Shown here one piece after another: positions 29,021-37,676 of a DNA stretch of 64,000 nucleotides; positions within the stretch are counted from its first letter, which is position 1; every line of letters begins with the position of its first letter. Position numbers and translations under genes: made by a program. The stretch spans positions 3,410,001 to 3,474,000 of the forward strand of contig NZ_CP150227.1 of NCBI RefSeq assembly GCF_037971845.1, given 5' to 3'. The DNA is from Paenibacillus sp. FSL R5-0766. Lineage in GTDB: Bacteria; Bacillota; Bacilli; Paenibacillales; Paenibacillaceae. The notes beneath the pieces were generated by a model, which was given only the letters and a program-made list of their open reading frames with translations, was not told the origin of the DNA and ran no database searches.

Positions 29021-29997
29021 TGAACGAAGAGCAATTCAAACAAAACTACAAGAAAGCGGTGGATCATATGAAAGCAAACGAACAAATGAAGAAACGAGTA
29101 GAGAAATCCTTAAACTCACAACATCAGGGACCAAAACGTCAACGTAAACCATTATACATTGCAGCAAGTGTCGTTATCGCTGCCAGCATTGGCTTGGCTG
29201 CGCCGAGTGTATGGCAAGAATTCAATGGACCAACCGCACCAACACCAACTCCACAGGTTGCAGAGGTGACTCCAGTCGCGTCGTTCGATCCGGTTGTGAT
29301 TCCAAAGATGGAGTTGCCGGATTCACAGGGCAAAGGCGCGATGGCTGATATGGTGCAATTGGTCGTGTATGGAGGAAATGTCTATACACAGTCCCCAACT
29401 TTGCTTGAAGGCGCAAATGCACTCAACCTGCGGGGTGAGAAGCTTGGCACTACAACTGGTGGCATCAATGAGCTGAGCGGCCAGGATAAATACACGGAGC
29501 TTGCTTCCAACATTGGCGAAGCAGACATCTATGCGGTCAATGGCTACGATAAGGACTTCCGTATCATGTCTTACACCGAGATCGATGGTCAGGTGTATGC
29601 TCAACTATTCGACAAAAATAACGGGATCACCATCAGTAGCGGAGCAGACTTGATCGGAAAGCTTCATCTCGAAGGCAACATCACTTCTGCGCAATGGGAG
29701 ACGTTCGACAGCTGGAATAACGGATTGCAGCAGCTTCAACCGTTAGCAGCGGATGAAGCACTGGACAGCTTTATCTCGGCGTTATCTGCTGCCAAACCGA
29801 TCGCAACGAGCCCGGAATTGGAAGAGAACCTCTACGGCAAGGAAGATCGCAAGATCATCTATCTCACGCTGGAAGATAAAACGCAGGTCCCACTGGTTCT
29901 ATTTGGTGAAGGGCTGGTTCGTTACGGTAATGTTCCGGCATTCCTGGAAGTGGAGAAAGGCGCATTTCAATCATTCTGGAACAGCTTGAGCGAGTAA
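29020..29997 (+). CDS. Putative membrane anti-sigma factor
   Basis: The 325-aa protein has a charged cytoplasmic N-terminus (about residues 1-45), one membrane segment (PLYIAASVVIAASIGLAAPSVW), a Pro/Thr linker and a ~240-residue extracellular domain. It overlaps the sigma gene by one base. Sequestration of the upstream ECF factor is inferred from context and topology; no zinc-binding anti-sigma motif is seen. The outer domain would sense the stress or surface signal. Confidence 0.8.
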   Translation: MNEEQFKQNYKKAVDHMKANEQMKKRVEKSLNSQHQGPKRQRKPLYIAASVVIAASIGLAAPSVWQEFNGPTAPTPTPQVAEVTPVASFDPVVIPKMELPDSQGKGAMADMVQLVVYGGNVYTQSPTLLEGANALNLRGEKLGTTTGGINELSGQDKYTELASNIGEADIYAVNGYDKDFRIMSYTEIDGQVYAQLFDKNNGITISSGADLIGKLHLEGNITSAQWETFDSWNNGLQQLQPLAADEALDSFISALSAAKPIATSPELEENLYGKEDRKIIYLTLEDKTQVPLVLFGEGLVRYGNVPAFLEVEKGAFQSFWNSLSE

Positions 29998-30025
29998 GGC
30001 TAAGACGTAATATAGATTCATGAAG

Positions 30026-30065
30026 AAGAGCGAACATGGCACGCAAGTGCTTTGTTCGCTCTTTT
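30026..30065. terminator. Terminator between convergent genes
   Basis: AAGAGCGAACA and TGTTCGCTCTT frame an inner GCAC-GCAA-GTGC hairpin, followed by TTTT. It can serve the anti-sigma gene and perhaps the opposite acetyltransferase gene. Confidence 0.75.
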
Positions 30066-30084
30066 GATTATCGGTGGGGTTAGA

Positions 30085-30651
30085 TTAATTAGAATTTTTG
30101 TAATACACCAAGTGATCGGTCCATTCATTATTTTCGTGTATAAACCCTTTACGTAGACATTCAAATTCCATACCAACACTCTCTGCTAGTTTCATGGAAG
30201 GGGTATTATCCACATTAATATGAGCTTCTATGCGGTGGAATTTCAGATGTTCAAATGCAATATGAAGAGCTTCATTCACTGCTTCTTTCCCATAACCTTT
30301 TCGCCAATACTGATTATGGATCGTGTATCCGAAGCTTCCCCATTGAAAATCATCTCTCGCCAAGGTAGCAATATCAATCATACCCAGATGTGTACCATCA
30401 TGCTTTCTAAACACACCAAATACATAAACGGCATCTGTACGCGCTAACTCTTGATGTCGATCTACCAGATCACGAAACCAATCCAGTGTGCATTCACTCA
30501 TATCCATTTTGCCTTTATCATGACGGTGTTGGGATGGATGACGGTTTTCGAATTCATATAACCAATTTTCATAGTCTTCTTTCTGTAATGGTCGGATGAC
30601 TAGCCGTTCTGTCTCTGAAATATAATCAAATTTTTCTGCTTTTAATATCAA
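30085..30651 (-). CDS. GNAT family N-acetyltransferase (RimJ/RimL-like)
   Basis: The 188-aa protein shows the GNAT fold of the RimJ/RimL type: ETERLVIRPLQKEDYENW at the N-terminus, acetyl-CoA-binding loop NQYWRKGYGKEAVNEALHIAFEHL, and HRIEAHINVDNTPSMKLAESVGMEFECLRKG. The start appears to be TTG at 30651, with GGAGAGGT upstream. The substrate is unknown. It precedes no obvious partner; the LysR gene lies upstream on the same strand with a 30-bp gap. Confidence 0.87.
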   Translation of the reverse strand: MILKAEKFDYISETERLVIRPLQKEDYENWLYEFENRHPSQHRHDKGKMDMSECTLDWFRDLVDRHQELARTDAVYVFGVFRKHDGTHLGMIDIATLARDDFQWGSFGYTIHNQYWRKGYGKEAVNEALHIAFEHLKFHRIEAHINVDNTPSMKLAESVGMEFECLRKGFIHENNEWTDHLVYYKNSN

Positions 30652-30681
30652 AATGACCTCTCCTCTGTATTGAATGTATGC

Positions 30682-31557
30682 TCATGGCATAGCATTGAAA
30701 TAGTCCATAACTACGCTGCGAAACTCTAAAGCGGCTTTGGAAATATATCTGTTTTTGTGCGAAAGTAGAGCGATTTCCCGAACGAGCTTGTGTTCCTCTA
30801 CCTGAAGATATCTAATGCGCTCATGCGGGTTTCTGGCTGTGCTAGGTATAAACGCGAGACCGATCTCCGCTTCAACAAGGGCTGTTAATCTTGCAGGCTC
30901 ATCACCTTCATATACATACTTCGGTACAAAACCAACGGATTGACATACGGAATCTACCATATCACGAACCCCATACCCTTGCTTCACCCCAACAAACCGC
31001 TCGTCCTTAAGCTCGGTTAATTGAATGCTGCTTCGATCTGCATATCGATGACCCATAGGAACAGCGACTACAATCGGATCGTCATATAGGATCTGACATT
31101 CGATATCGTCACCTTGAATCGGAGGGGAGGAGAGACAAAAGTCCACCTCGCCCCGATGTAGAAGTCTGGACATGTTTTCTAACGAAACCATTTGCACATG
31201 AAATTGAATGTCCGGTTTGTTTTTCCGGAATTCCCGCAGTATACCTGGCAAAGTACTTGCCGTAGTCACCGCCAATTGCAGTGTACCCTGATCCGGGTTG
31301 GAGAGGTCAGCGATTTCCCGCTTTCCTTGTTCCAATTCAAATAAAGCTTTTTCAGTTCGCTGAAGAAATGTTCTTCCAAAGTCATTTAATCGCAGCTTTC
31401 TCCCGATACGATCAAATAAAGGGACTCCCAGGTCATCCTCTAATCGTTGTATCGTTTTGCTCAGGGAGGATTGCGTGACATGCAGCTTTCCTGCAGCTTC
31501 CGTAACATGTTCGCATCGGGCCACCGTCAGGAAATATTTTAGTTGAAGAAGTTCCAT
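30682..31557 (-). CDS. LysR family transcriptional regulator (YwbI/CynR-like)
   Basis: The 291-aa protein has the LysR winged helix-turn-helix (residues 1-60; ELLQLKYFLTVARCEHVTEAAGKLHVTQSSLSKTIQRLEDDLGVPLFDR) and a periplasmic-binding-like effector domain (about 90-290). I chose ATG 31557, nine bases after GAAGGA; the in-frame ATG at 31566 leaves no room for that site. It is divergent from the MFS gene at 31667 across 109 bp and probably controls it. Confidence 0.9.
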   Translation of the reverse strand: MELLQLKYFLTVARCEHVTEAAGKLHVTQSSLSKTIQRLEDDLGVPLFDRIGRKLRLNDFGRTFLQRTEKALFELEQGKREIADLSNPDQGTLQLAVTTASTLPGILREFRKNKPDIQFHVQMVSLENMSRLLHRGEVDFCLSSPPIQGDDIECQILYDDPIVVAVPMGHRYADRSSIQLTELKDERFVGVKQGYGVRDMVDSVCQSVGFVPKYVYEGDEPARLTALVEAEIGLAFIPSTARNPHERIRYLQVEEHKLVREIALLSHKNRYISKAALEFRSVVMDYFNAMP

Positions 31558-31666
31558 TTGCACCATTCCTTCATTCCTTCTAGTTCATCAAATCATAACA
31601 TATAATGCGTTGGAATAAATGAATATTTTCAAGTAAGATGACAGCAGAAGAAGGAGTGATGCACCG

Positions 31667-33061
31667 ATGAACATTCGAAATAAAGGATTGATGTTAGCTG
31701 TTGGACTCGGAATTATGTTGAATCCGTTGAATTCCTCCATGATTTCTGTGGCAATCTCCAGGTTACAACAAGTGTATCAACTTAATTTTACAGCCGTCTC
31801 GTGGATTATTTTATCATTTTACATTGCTAGTGCTGTCGCTCAACCCGTCATGGGCAAGTGTAGTGATTTGTTTGGCCGCAGGAAGATTTTCCTCATGGGT
31901 CTTATTATTGTTTTTGTATCGTCCATGCTAGCTCCGTGGTCTCCCAGTTTTTCGTGGCTCATCGTATTCCGGATCGTTCAATCGATTGGCACAAGCATGA
32001 TGGTGGCCGTCGGAATGGCGATTGTCAGAATTAACGTGACTGACAAGCAAGCCTCCGCCTTGTCCACCTTGGCTATATTCCTTTCTGGAGCGGCTGCGAT
32101 CGGGCCCTTTATTGGTGGAGTATTGATTCATTGGTGGGACTGGCATAGCATATTCATCGTTAATATTCCGTTTGTCATGGCAAGCTTTTGGTTCGCCTGG
32201 AAAACAATCCCGAAGGACGAGCAATCCCCGTCTATCTCTGGTCACATGTCCATTCGGAAATGGCTTGCGTTAATTGACGCACCAGGCATCCTGATGTTTA
32301 CGGTAGCCTTGGTCACTCTCCTCATCGGTTTACTTTCAGTATATTCCACAGGAGATATTTCAACATGGCATCTGCTGACAGGAGCGATCGGGTTAATCGC
32401 ACTCGTTATGTTCATTCGACATGAATTAAAAGCAGACACGCCTTTCATCCCTCTGCGAACCTTTGCCACATATCCCGAGATGACTTGGGTGAATGTGCAA
32501 TACATGCTGGTAAATATCCTGTTTTACGCACTATTTTTTGGAGTTCCTACGTATTTGAAGCAGATACGACATCTCAATGAAGTTCATACAGGAATGAGCA
32601 TGCTAGCTTTGGGGTTATGTTCAGTCATTATTGCTCCGATCGCAGGGCGCTGGATTGACAGATCAGGAACACGGCCAGCGCTGATCGTATCCGCTTCTTT
32701 AATGACATTTGGCTCTATATTGATCGTTGTTATGAATGAAACTTCTCCAATCTTCATCATCATTGTTGCCTTAGCTTTATTTGGAATAAGTAACGGCCTA
32801 AACGCGGTTGGCATGCAAGCTGCTCTGTTCAAAAGCACACCCAAAGAAATGATTGGAGTCGCATCGGGTATTTTTAATACATCACGCTACCTGGGGACCA
32901 TCTTATCGTCGTTATTCATTGGAATTGTTATGGGAGATACATTTAATGTGACAGGATTTCACATGCTTGGAATCATCCTTACGGTATTAGCTGCATCACT
33001 GATCATCATGAGTGTACGTCGCGAGGCAGGTGCGGTGAGTCCGGAGCAAGTAAGCAAGTAA
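31667..33061 (+). CDS. MFS transporter, DHA2/EmrB-QacA type (14 membrane segments)
   Basis: The 464-aa protein has about 14 predicted spans, motif A-like GKCSDLFGRRKIFLMG, motif C-like LSGAAAIGPFIGGVLI and the SWIILSFYIASAVAQPVMGK segment typical of DHA2 exporters. AGGAG lies ten bases before the ATG. It is divergent from the LysR gene and followed by a strong terminator, so it is a single-gene unit. Drug or metabolite export is inferred from family. Confidence 0.9.
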   Translation: MNIRNKGLMLAVGLGIMLNPLNSSMISVAISRLQQVYQLNFTAVSWIILSFYIASAVAQPVMGKCSDLFGRRKIFLMGLIIVFVSSMLAPWSPSFSWLIVFRIVQSIGTSMMVAVGMAIVRINVTDKQASALSTLAIFLSGAAAIGPFIGGVLIHWWDWHSIFIVNIPFVMASFWFAWKTIPKDEQSPSISGHMSIRKWLALIDAPGILMFTVALVTLLIGLLSVYSTGDISTWHLLTGAIGLIALVMFIRHELKADTPFIPLRTFATYPEMTWVNVQYMLVNILFYALFFGVPTYLKQIRHLNEVHTGMSMLALGLCSVIIAPIAGRWIDRSGTRPALIVSASLMTFGSILIVVMNETSPIFIIIVALALFGISNGLNAVGMQAALFKSTPKEMIGVASGIFNTSRYLGTILSSLFIGIVMGDTFNVTGFHMLGIILTVLAASLIIMSVRREAGAVSPEQVSK

Positions 33062-33091
33062 AATAGCGAATCTGCCGTGCAATAGCACGTT

Positions 33092-33131
33092 TACACCCAA
33101 TGAATCAATAGCTCCATTGGGTGTATTTTTT
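33092..33131 (+). terminator. Rho-independent terminator after the MFS gene
   Basis: TACACCCAATG and CATTGGGTGTA form an 11-bp stem with TTTTTT following. Confidence 0.85.
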
Positions 33132-33277
33132 GTTTTTCACCAAGTTGTCAGAAAGAGTTGATCCTTTCTTGAACGTTTAGGGTAGAAGACGTGTCTTTGA
33201 TTGAATTAGGTAAAAATAAAGATATAATAATTTTGATTAATAGGCTTGGTCAGTACTTGAAGTGCATCAATATCAGA
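33132..33277 (+). other. Intergenic stretch before the cyd promoter
   Basis: I see no gene or clear site here. It separates the MFS terminator from the cyd promoter. Confidence 0.4.
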
Positions 33278-33307
33278 TTTTCATAGGCATCCAGCGCTTG
33301 TTATAAT
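33278..33307 (+). promoter_or_regulatory. Promoter of the cyd operon (extended -10)
   Basis: TTTTCA and TATAAT are spaced by 18 bp, and the -10 is preceded by TGT, giving an extended TGN-TATAAT box. The leader to cydA would be about 145 nt. Confidence 0.55.
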
Positions 33308-33365
33308 CGGGAGCCAACAGGAGTAAACGCATTAAAGGTGTGGCAAGATATCGTCGTACCTAACT

Positions 33366-33383
33366 TTGTGAAATATTTCGCAA
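33366..33383. promoter_or_regulatory. Rex operator in the cydA leader
   Basis: TTGTGAAATATTTCGCAA matches the Rex consensus TTGTGAAWWWWTTCACAA at 17 of 18 positions. Rex is the NADH/NAD+-responsive repressor of cyd genes in Gram-positive bacteria. The site is 77 bp before the cydA start, downstream of the predicted promoter. Confidence 0.85.
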
Positions 33384-33460
33384 CTATGCATTGAGCTTGG
33401 CCGAAGCTGATATTGAATGTTTCAAAATTGAACAGAGTTTGAAGGGAGGCATTATAACGA

Positions 33461-34825
33461 ATGGTTATTGATACGGTGTTATGGAGCAGGCTGGTGACTG
33501 GTTTGACGCTCGGGTTCCACGTGATTTTTGCAACACTTGGTGTCGGTGTACCTTTGATGATCGCTATTGCAGAATTCATCGGCATTCGGAAGAAAGATCA
33601 CCATTACATACTTATGGCGAAGAGATGGTCACGAGGGTTTGTTATTTCTGTCGCAGTTGGTGTCGTGACAGGCACAGCGATATCGCTGCAATTGGCCCTG
33701 GTATGGCCGAATTTTATGAAGCTGGCCGGGAATGTCATTGCACTGCCACTATTTATGGAAGTATTCGCGTTCTTTTTTGAAGCCATCTTCCTGGGCATTT
33801 ACCTGTACACGTGGGATCGGTTCAAAAGTCCGTATATCCACTGGTTGCTGACCATTCCAATTGTCGCCGGGGCAGGTATGTCTGCTGTTTTTATTACTAC
33901 AGTGAACGGGTTCATGAACCAGCCTGAAGGCTTTGTCATGGAAGCAGGCCAATTCATGGCAGTGAACCCAGTGCAAGCGATGCTGAATACGGCGACGTTC
34001 TCCAAAGTGTTCCATGTATTAAGCTCGGCTTATCTGACAGGAGCTGCCCTGTTAGCAGGAATAGCAGCCTTTGCGATGCTGAGAAAAGGAGTGTCCGCGT
34101 ACCACAAAAAAGGCTTGAATCTCATGATGGCCGTTGTGCTGGTATTCAGTTTGTTAAATTCTTTAGCTGGAGATGTGTCTGCCAAGTTTTTGGCTGAGCA
34201 TCAGCCGGAGAAGCTCGCAGCTGCCGAGTGGCATTTCGAGACGGAAAGCGGAGCGGATTTGATTTTTTTGGGATGGCTGAATGCAGAACATGAAATTATA
34301 GGCGCTCTTCATTTGCCGAAACTGCTCAGTTTCCTTGCCTTTGGAGACTTTAACGCCGAGGTAACCGGGCTGAACGAATTTCCACCAGATGAACACCCGC
34401 CCTTACTTGTGCATTATTTGTTTGATCTAATGGCTGGTATTGGATTCGCTCTGCTTGCTATATCAAGTCTGTACTTCCTGTTTGTATTCTGGAAGAAACG
34501 TAATCAGTTTAACAAGTGGATGCTTCGTATGGTTGCACTCAGTGCACCGCTTGCTTTTCTAGCCGTTGAGATGGGTTGGTTCTATGCAGAGATCGGGCGG
34601 CAGCCATGGATCATCCGAGGTTATATGCGGGTAGAAGAGGCCGCTACTTCTTCACCGAGTGTGAGAATTTTATTTTTCGTCTTCTTGCTTCTCTACATCC
34701 TGCTAGGCGTTATGTGTGTCGTCGTACTGAGACGGTTGTTCAATAATAATCCTGCTGAACTCGAGATGGAGAAATGGTTGAAGGAGAAGCATGATCAAAC
34801 AGCCGAGAAAGGGGGCCAGGCCTGA
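33461..34825 (+). CDS. cydA: Cytochrome bd oxidase subunit I
   Basis: The 454-aa membrane protein is the haem-bearing subunit of the quinol oxidase that reduces O2 at low tension. The N-terminal LWSRLVTGLTLGFHVIFATLGVGVPL includes the haem b595 ligand His (residue 20). The family blocks FMEVFAFFFEAIFLGIYLYTWDRF, the FHVLSSAYLTGA His and the GWFYAEIGRQPW segment are present. The Q loop is short, as in Bacillus enzymes. GGGAGG precedes the ATG. Its stop overlaps cydB by one base. Confidence 0.97.
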   Translation: MVIDTVLWSRLVTGLTLGFHVIFATLGVGVPLMIAIAEFIGIRKKDHHYILMAKRWSRGFVISVAVGVVTGTAISLQLALVWPNFMKLAGNVIALPLFMEVFAFFFEAIFLGIYLYTWDRFKSPYIHWLLTIPIVAGAGMSAVFITTVNGFMNQPEGFVMEAGQFMAVNPVQAMLNTATFSKVFHVLSSAYLTGAALLAGIAAFAMLRKGVSAYHKKGLNLMMAVVLVFSLLNSLAGDVSAKFLAEHQPEKLAAAEWHFETESGADLIFLGWLNAEHEIIGALHLPKLLSFLAFGDFNAEVTGLNEFPPDEHPPLLVHYLFDLMAGIGFALLAISSLYFLFVFWKKRNQFNKWMLRMVALSAPLAFLAVEMGWFYAEIGRQPWIIRGYMRVEEAATSSPSVRILFFVFLLLYILLGVMCVVVLRRLFNNNPAELEMEKWLKEKHDQTAEKGGQA

Positions 34826-35838
34826 TGAGTTATGAATTAATTGGTATTTCGGTACTCTGGCTGTTCTTGTACGGCTATCTTATTGTAGCTTCCATTGATT
34901 TTGGAGCAGGTTTCTTTGCCTTTTATGCACGCCTGACGAAGCAGGATCACCTGATTAATCGTCTGATCTCCCGTTATCTATCACCTGTCTGGGAGATCAC
35001 CAATGTATTTTTTGTCTTTTTCTATATTGGCATCGTCGGATTTTTCCCGGACACGGCCTATTATTATGGCTCCGCGCTGCTTGTTCCGGGAAGTATTGCC
35101 GTCATTTTACTTGCCATTCGTGGTTCATTCTATGCTTTCGAAAATTATGGTTCCAAAAAAAGTATCGTGTATTTGTTCTTATACGGAGCTACGGGTCTAC
35201 TTATTCCAGCGTCATTGTCAGTGGCACTGACCCTGTCTGAAGGTGGCTTTATTTTGAAGCAGGGAGATACCGTTTCCCTCGATTACTGGGCACTATTTAC
35301 GAATCCATTATCGTGGAGCATCGTTGGACTAGCCATCGTGTCCGTATTGTTCATTAGCGGGTCATTTCTCACATTTTACGCTTCTCGCGCAGAGGACCAT
35401 TCGGCATTGAAGCTGATGCGGAATTATGCTTTGTTCTGGAGCACACCGACCATTATTCTCGCGCTGACTGCATTTATATATTTGGGTCAACACAATGAGC
35501 GTCATTTTCAAAATATGATGGATTTATGGTGGCTGCTGGCGCTTTCTGTTGCGTTTTTCATGATTGCCATGTGGCTGTTATATAACGGACGGCGTTACGG
35601 ATTAGCTTTTATATGCATCATGCTGCAATTTTTCACAGCCTTTTTCGCTTACGGGATTGGGCAATATCCTTACATTCTTGATCCATACATCACCATTCAG
35701 AGCAGCGCCACACCACCTGCAATGGGATTTGCACTCGTCGTAGTGTTTATCGGTGGTCTGTGCCTGTTAATTCCTTCTCTGATTCTGGTCTTCAAACTGT
35801 TCCTGTTTGATGCGGATTATGTGAAAGGGAAAAAATAA
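34825..35838 (+). CDS. cydB: Cytochrome bd oxidase subunit II
   Basis: The 337-aa polytopic membrane protein is the structural partner of CydA. Family features are the N-terminal LYGYLIVASIDFGAGFFAFYAR and central SPVWEITNVFFVFFYIGIVGFFPDTAYYYG. The start overlaps the cydA stop (TGATG). Its length matches Gram-positive CydB. Confidence 0.96.
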   Translation: MSYELIGISVLWLFLYGYLIVASIDFGAGFFAFYARLTKQDHLINRLISRYLSPVWEITNVFFVFFYIGIVGFFPDTAYYYGSALLVPGSIAVILLAIRGSFYAFENYGSKKSIVYLFLYGATGLLIPASLSVALTLSEGGFILKQGDTVSLDYWALFTNPLSWSIVGLAIVSVLFISGSFLTFYASRAEDHSALKLMRNYALFWSTPTIILALTAFIYLGQHNERHFQNMMDLWWLLALSVAFFMIAMWLLYNGRRYGLAFICIMLQFFTAFFAYGIGQYPYILDPYITIQSSATPPAMGFALVVVFIGGLCLLIPSLILVFKLFLFDADYVKGKK

Positions 35839-35852
35839 AGGAGGAGCGTTCA

Positions 35853-37676
35853 ATGAAGAGGAGAGCCAAATCCAATCTGATCTCGCAGCAAATGTCTTTA
35901 CAACGAAAAAACAGACTTCTCCTTGCGGTCATTTCGCTGGCCCTTGGTGTAGCTATTGTAAGCCAGGCCACCTTGGTAGCTGAAGCGGTCCAGCGAATCT
36001 TTGTAGAGAAAGCTTCCTTTTCATCAGTGATGCTGTTGCTTGGCCTATTGCTGGCTGTCATGGCTGTACGCTCACTGTTGTCGTATGGTAATGGGAAAGT
36101 GGGCTTGCATATGGCAGCACGCGCCAAGACGAATATGCGAGCATCTGTGTTGCAGAACCTGACCCGCGCTTCCATGCCTTCAACCCTGAGTGGACAGACG
36201 GGAGGAAAGGTCAGTGTTGCTTTGGATGCTGTGGATGAGGCTGACAGTTATTTCAGTCAATATATGCCTCGAATGATGGAAGCCGCGATGATCCCGATTC
36301 TGATTCTGGTTGTTACATTTACGCAGCACGCCAACACAGGCTGGATTATGCTATTCACGGCACCGTTTATCCCGCTGTTCATGATTTTGGTTGGGCTCCA
36401 GACGAAGAACAAATCAGAAGAAAAATATGCGCAACTTGCCGAGTTTTCCGGTACGTTTCTGGATTCGCTTCAAGGGCTGGTTACGTTGAAAATATTCGGA
36501 CGGGCTAAACGTCAGCAGCAGGAGATTGAACGCAGCAGTCTGGGGTATCGTGATGCCACCATGGGCATTTTGAAGATTGCATTTACAAATACGTTTATGC
36601 TGGAATCGATCGTGATGTTAAGCATTGGTATTGTTGCGCTTGAATTGGCTATTCAGTTACTTGTGTTCAAATCGATGAGCTTTCATACAGCCTTTCTTGT
36701 GTTGTTACTCGTGCCCGAGTTTTACAGTCTGTTGAAGAATACGGGAACGGCTTTTCACAGCGGTCGAACCAGTATGGGGGCCATTCGTAAGGTGGAACAA
36801 ATGCTTGAGGAAACTAGTGTCAAGAGCACACAAACGAAGCCTGAAGAAGGACCGGATCAAAGCGAATTAACCGATGTCGATGCAATGGCACAAACGGAGG
36901 AGCTTCGTACAGCTCGTGCCGAGTTGATTCCAATGCCACCAACCATTGAACTGAACGATGTCCGATTCCAGTACACACCTGATTCCTTTGGACTTGAGAC
37001 AGGACAGATCTCGATTGGACCGGGAGAACAGATTGCTATTGTAGGCAAAAGCGGCTCAGGTAAAACCACGCTGCTTCATCTCATTGCCGGTTTACTGAAA
37101 CCAGATTCGGGAGCGGTTCTGGTTAACGGAAGCCAGCTTTCGCAGCATGATGAGGCTGCATGGTTTGAACGTGTTAGCTATATTACACAGCATCCGTATA
37201 TTTTTGCAGGTACATTTGCCGAAAATATCGCGATTGGCGCGGGTCGGAACGTCTCCAGAGCTGAAATTGAGCAGGCGGCAGAGGAAGCAGGACTTGCTGG
37301 CGTTGTTGCACAATTGGAGCAGGGCTTGGATACGTTTGTTGGTGAAGGTGGCCGGGGGCTGTCTGGTGGGGAAAAGCAACGACTTGCCTTAGCACGTGCT
37401 TTTCTGAAGAGACCATCCGTCATTTTGTTCGACGAACCCACCGTAGGACTGGATCTACACACCGAGCGGGTATTGCAACAATCCATTGCGGCATTAGCCA
37501 AAACGGCAACGATGATTACGGTGGCACACCGTTTATATACAATTCAACATGCGGACAACATTTTGTTTATGGATAGTGGGGTATTAGTGGATTCAGGACA
37601 TCATGAAGCACTTCTGGCGCGCCTGCCTCAATATGCGGAGATGGTTGATGTACAACGGAAAGGAGGGTTAGCATGA
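35853..37676 (+). CDS. cydD: Thiol reductant ABC exporter subunit CydD
   Basis: The 607-aa protein fuses six membrane segments (about 1-310) to an ABC ATPase domain (about 365-600) with Walker A GKSGSGKTT, signature LSGGEKQRLALARAF and Walker B VILFDEPTVGLD. With CydC it forms the heterodimer that exports cysteine/glutathione and is needed for cytochrome bd assembly. AAAGGAGGAG precedes the ATG, 14 bp after cydB. A polar linker of about 45 residues joins the domains. Bacillus nomenclature may call this gene cydC. Confidence 0.93.
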   Translation: MKRRAKSNLISQQMSLQRKNRLLLAVISLALGVAIVSQATLVAEAVQRIFVEKASFSSVMLLLGLLLAVMAVRSLLSYGNGKVGLHMAARAKTNMRASVLQNLTRASMPSTLSGQTGGKVSVALDAVDEADSYFSQYMPRMMEAAMIPILILVVTFTQHANTGWIMLFTAPFIPLFMILVGLQTKNKSEEKYAQLAEFSGTFLDSLQGLVTLKIFGRAKRQQQEIERSSLGYRDATMGILKIAFTNTFMLESIVMLSIGIVALELAIQLLVFKSMSFHTAFLVLLLVPEFYSLLKNTGTAFHSGRTSMGAIRKVEQMLEETSVKSTQTKPEEGPDQSELTDVDAMAQTEELRTARAELIPMPPTIELNDVRFQYTPDSFGLETGQISIGPGEQIAIVGKSGSGKTTLLHLIAGLLKPDSGAVLVNGSQLSQHDEAAWFERVSYITQHPYIFAGTFAENIAIGAGRNVSRAEIEQAAEEAGLAGVVAQLEQGLDTFVGEGGRGLSGGEKQRLALARAFLKRPSVILFDEPTVGLDLHTERVLQQSIAALAKTATMITVAHRLYTIQHADNILFMDSGVLVDSGHHEALLARLPQYAEMVDVQRKGGLA

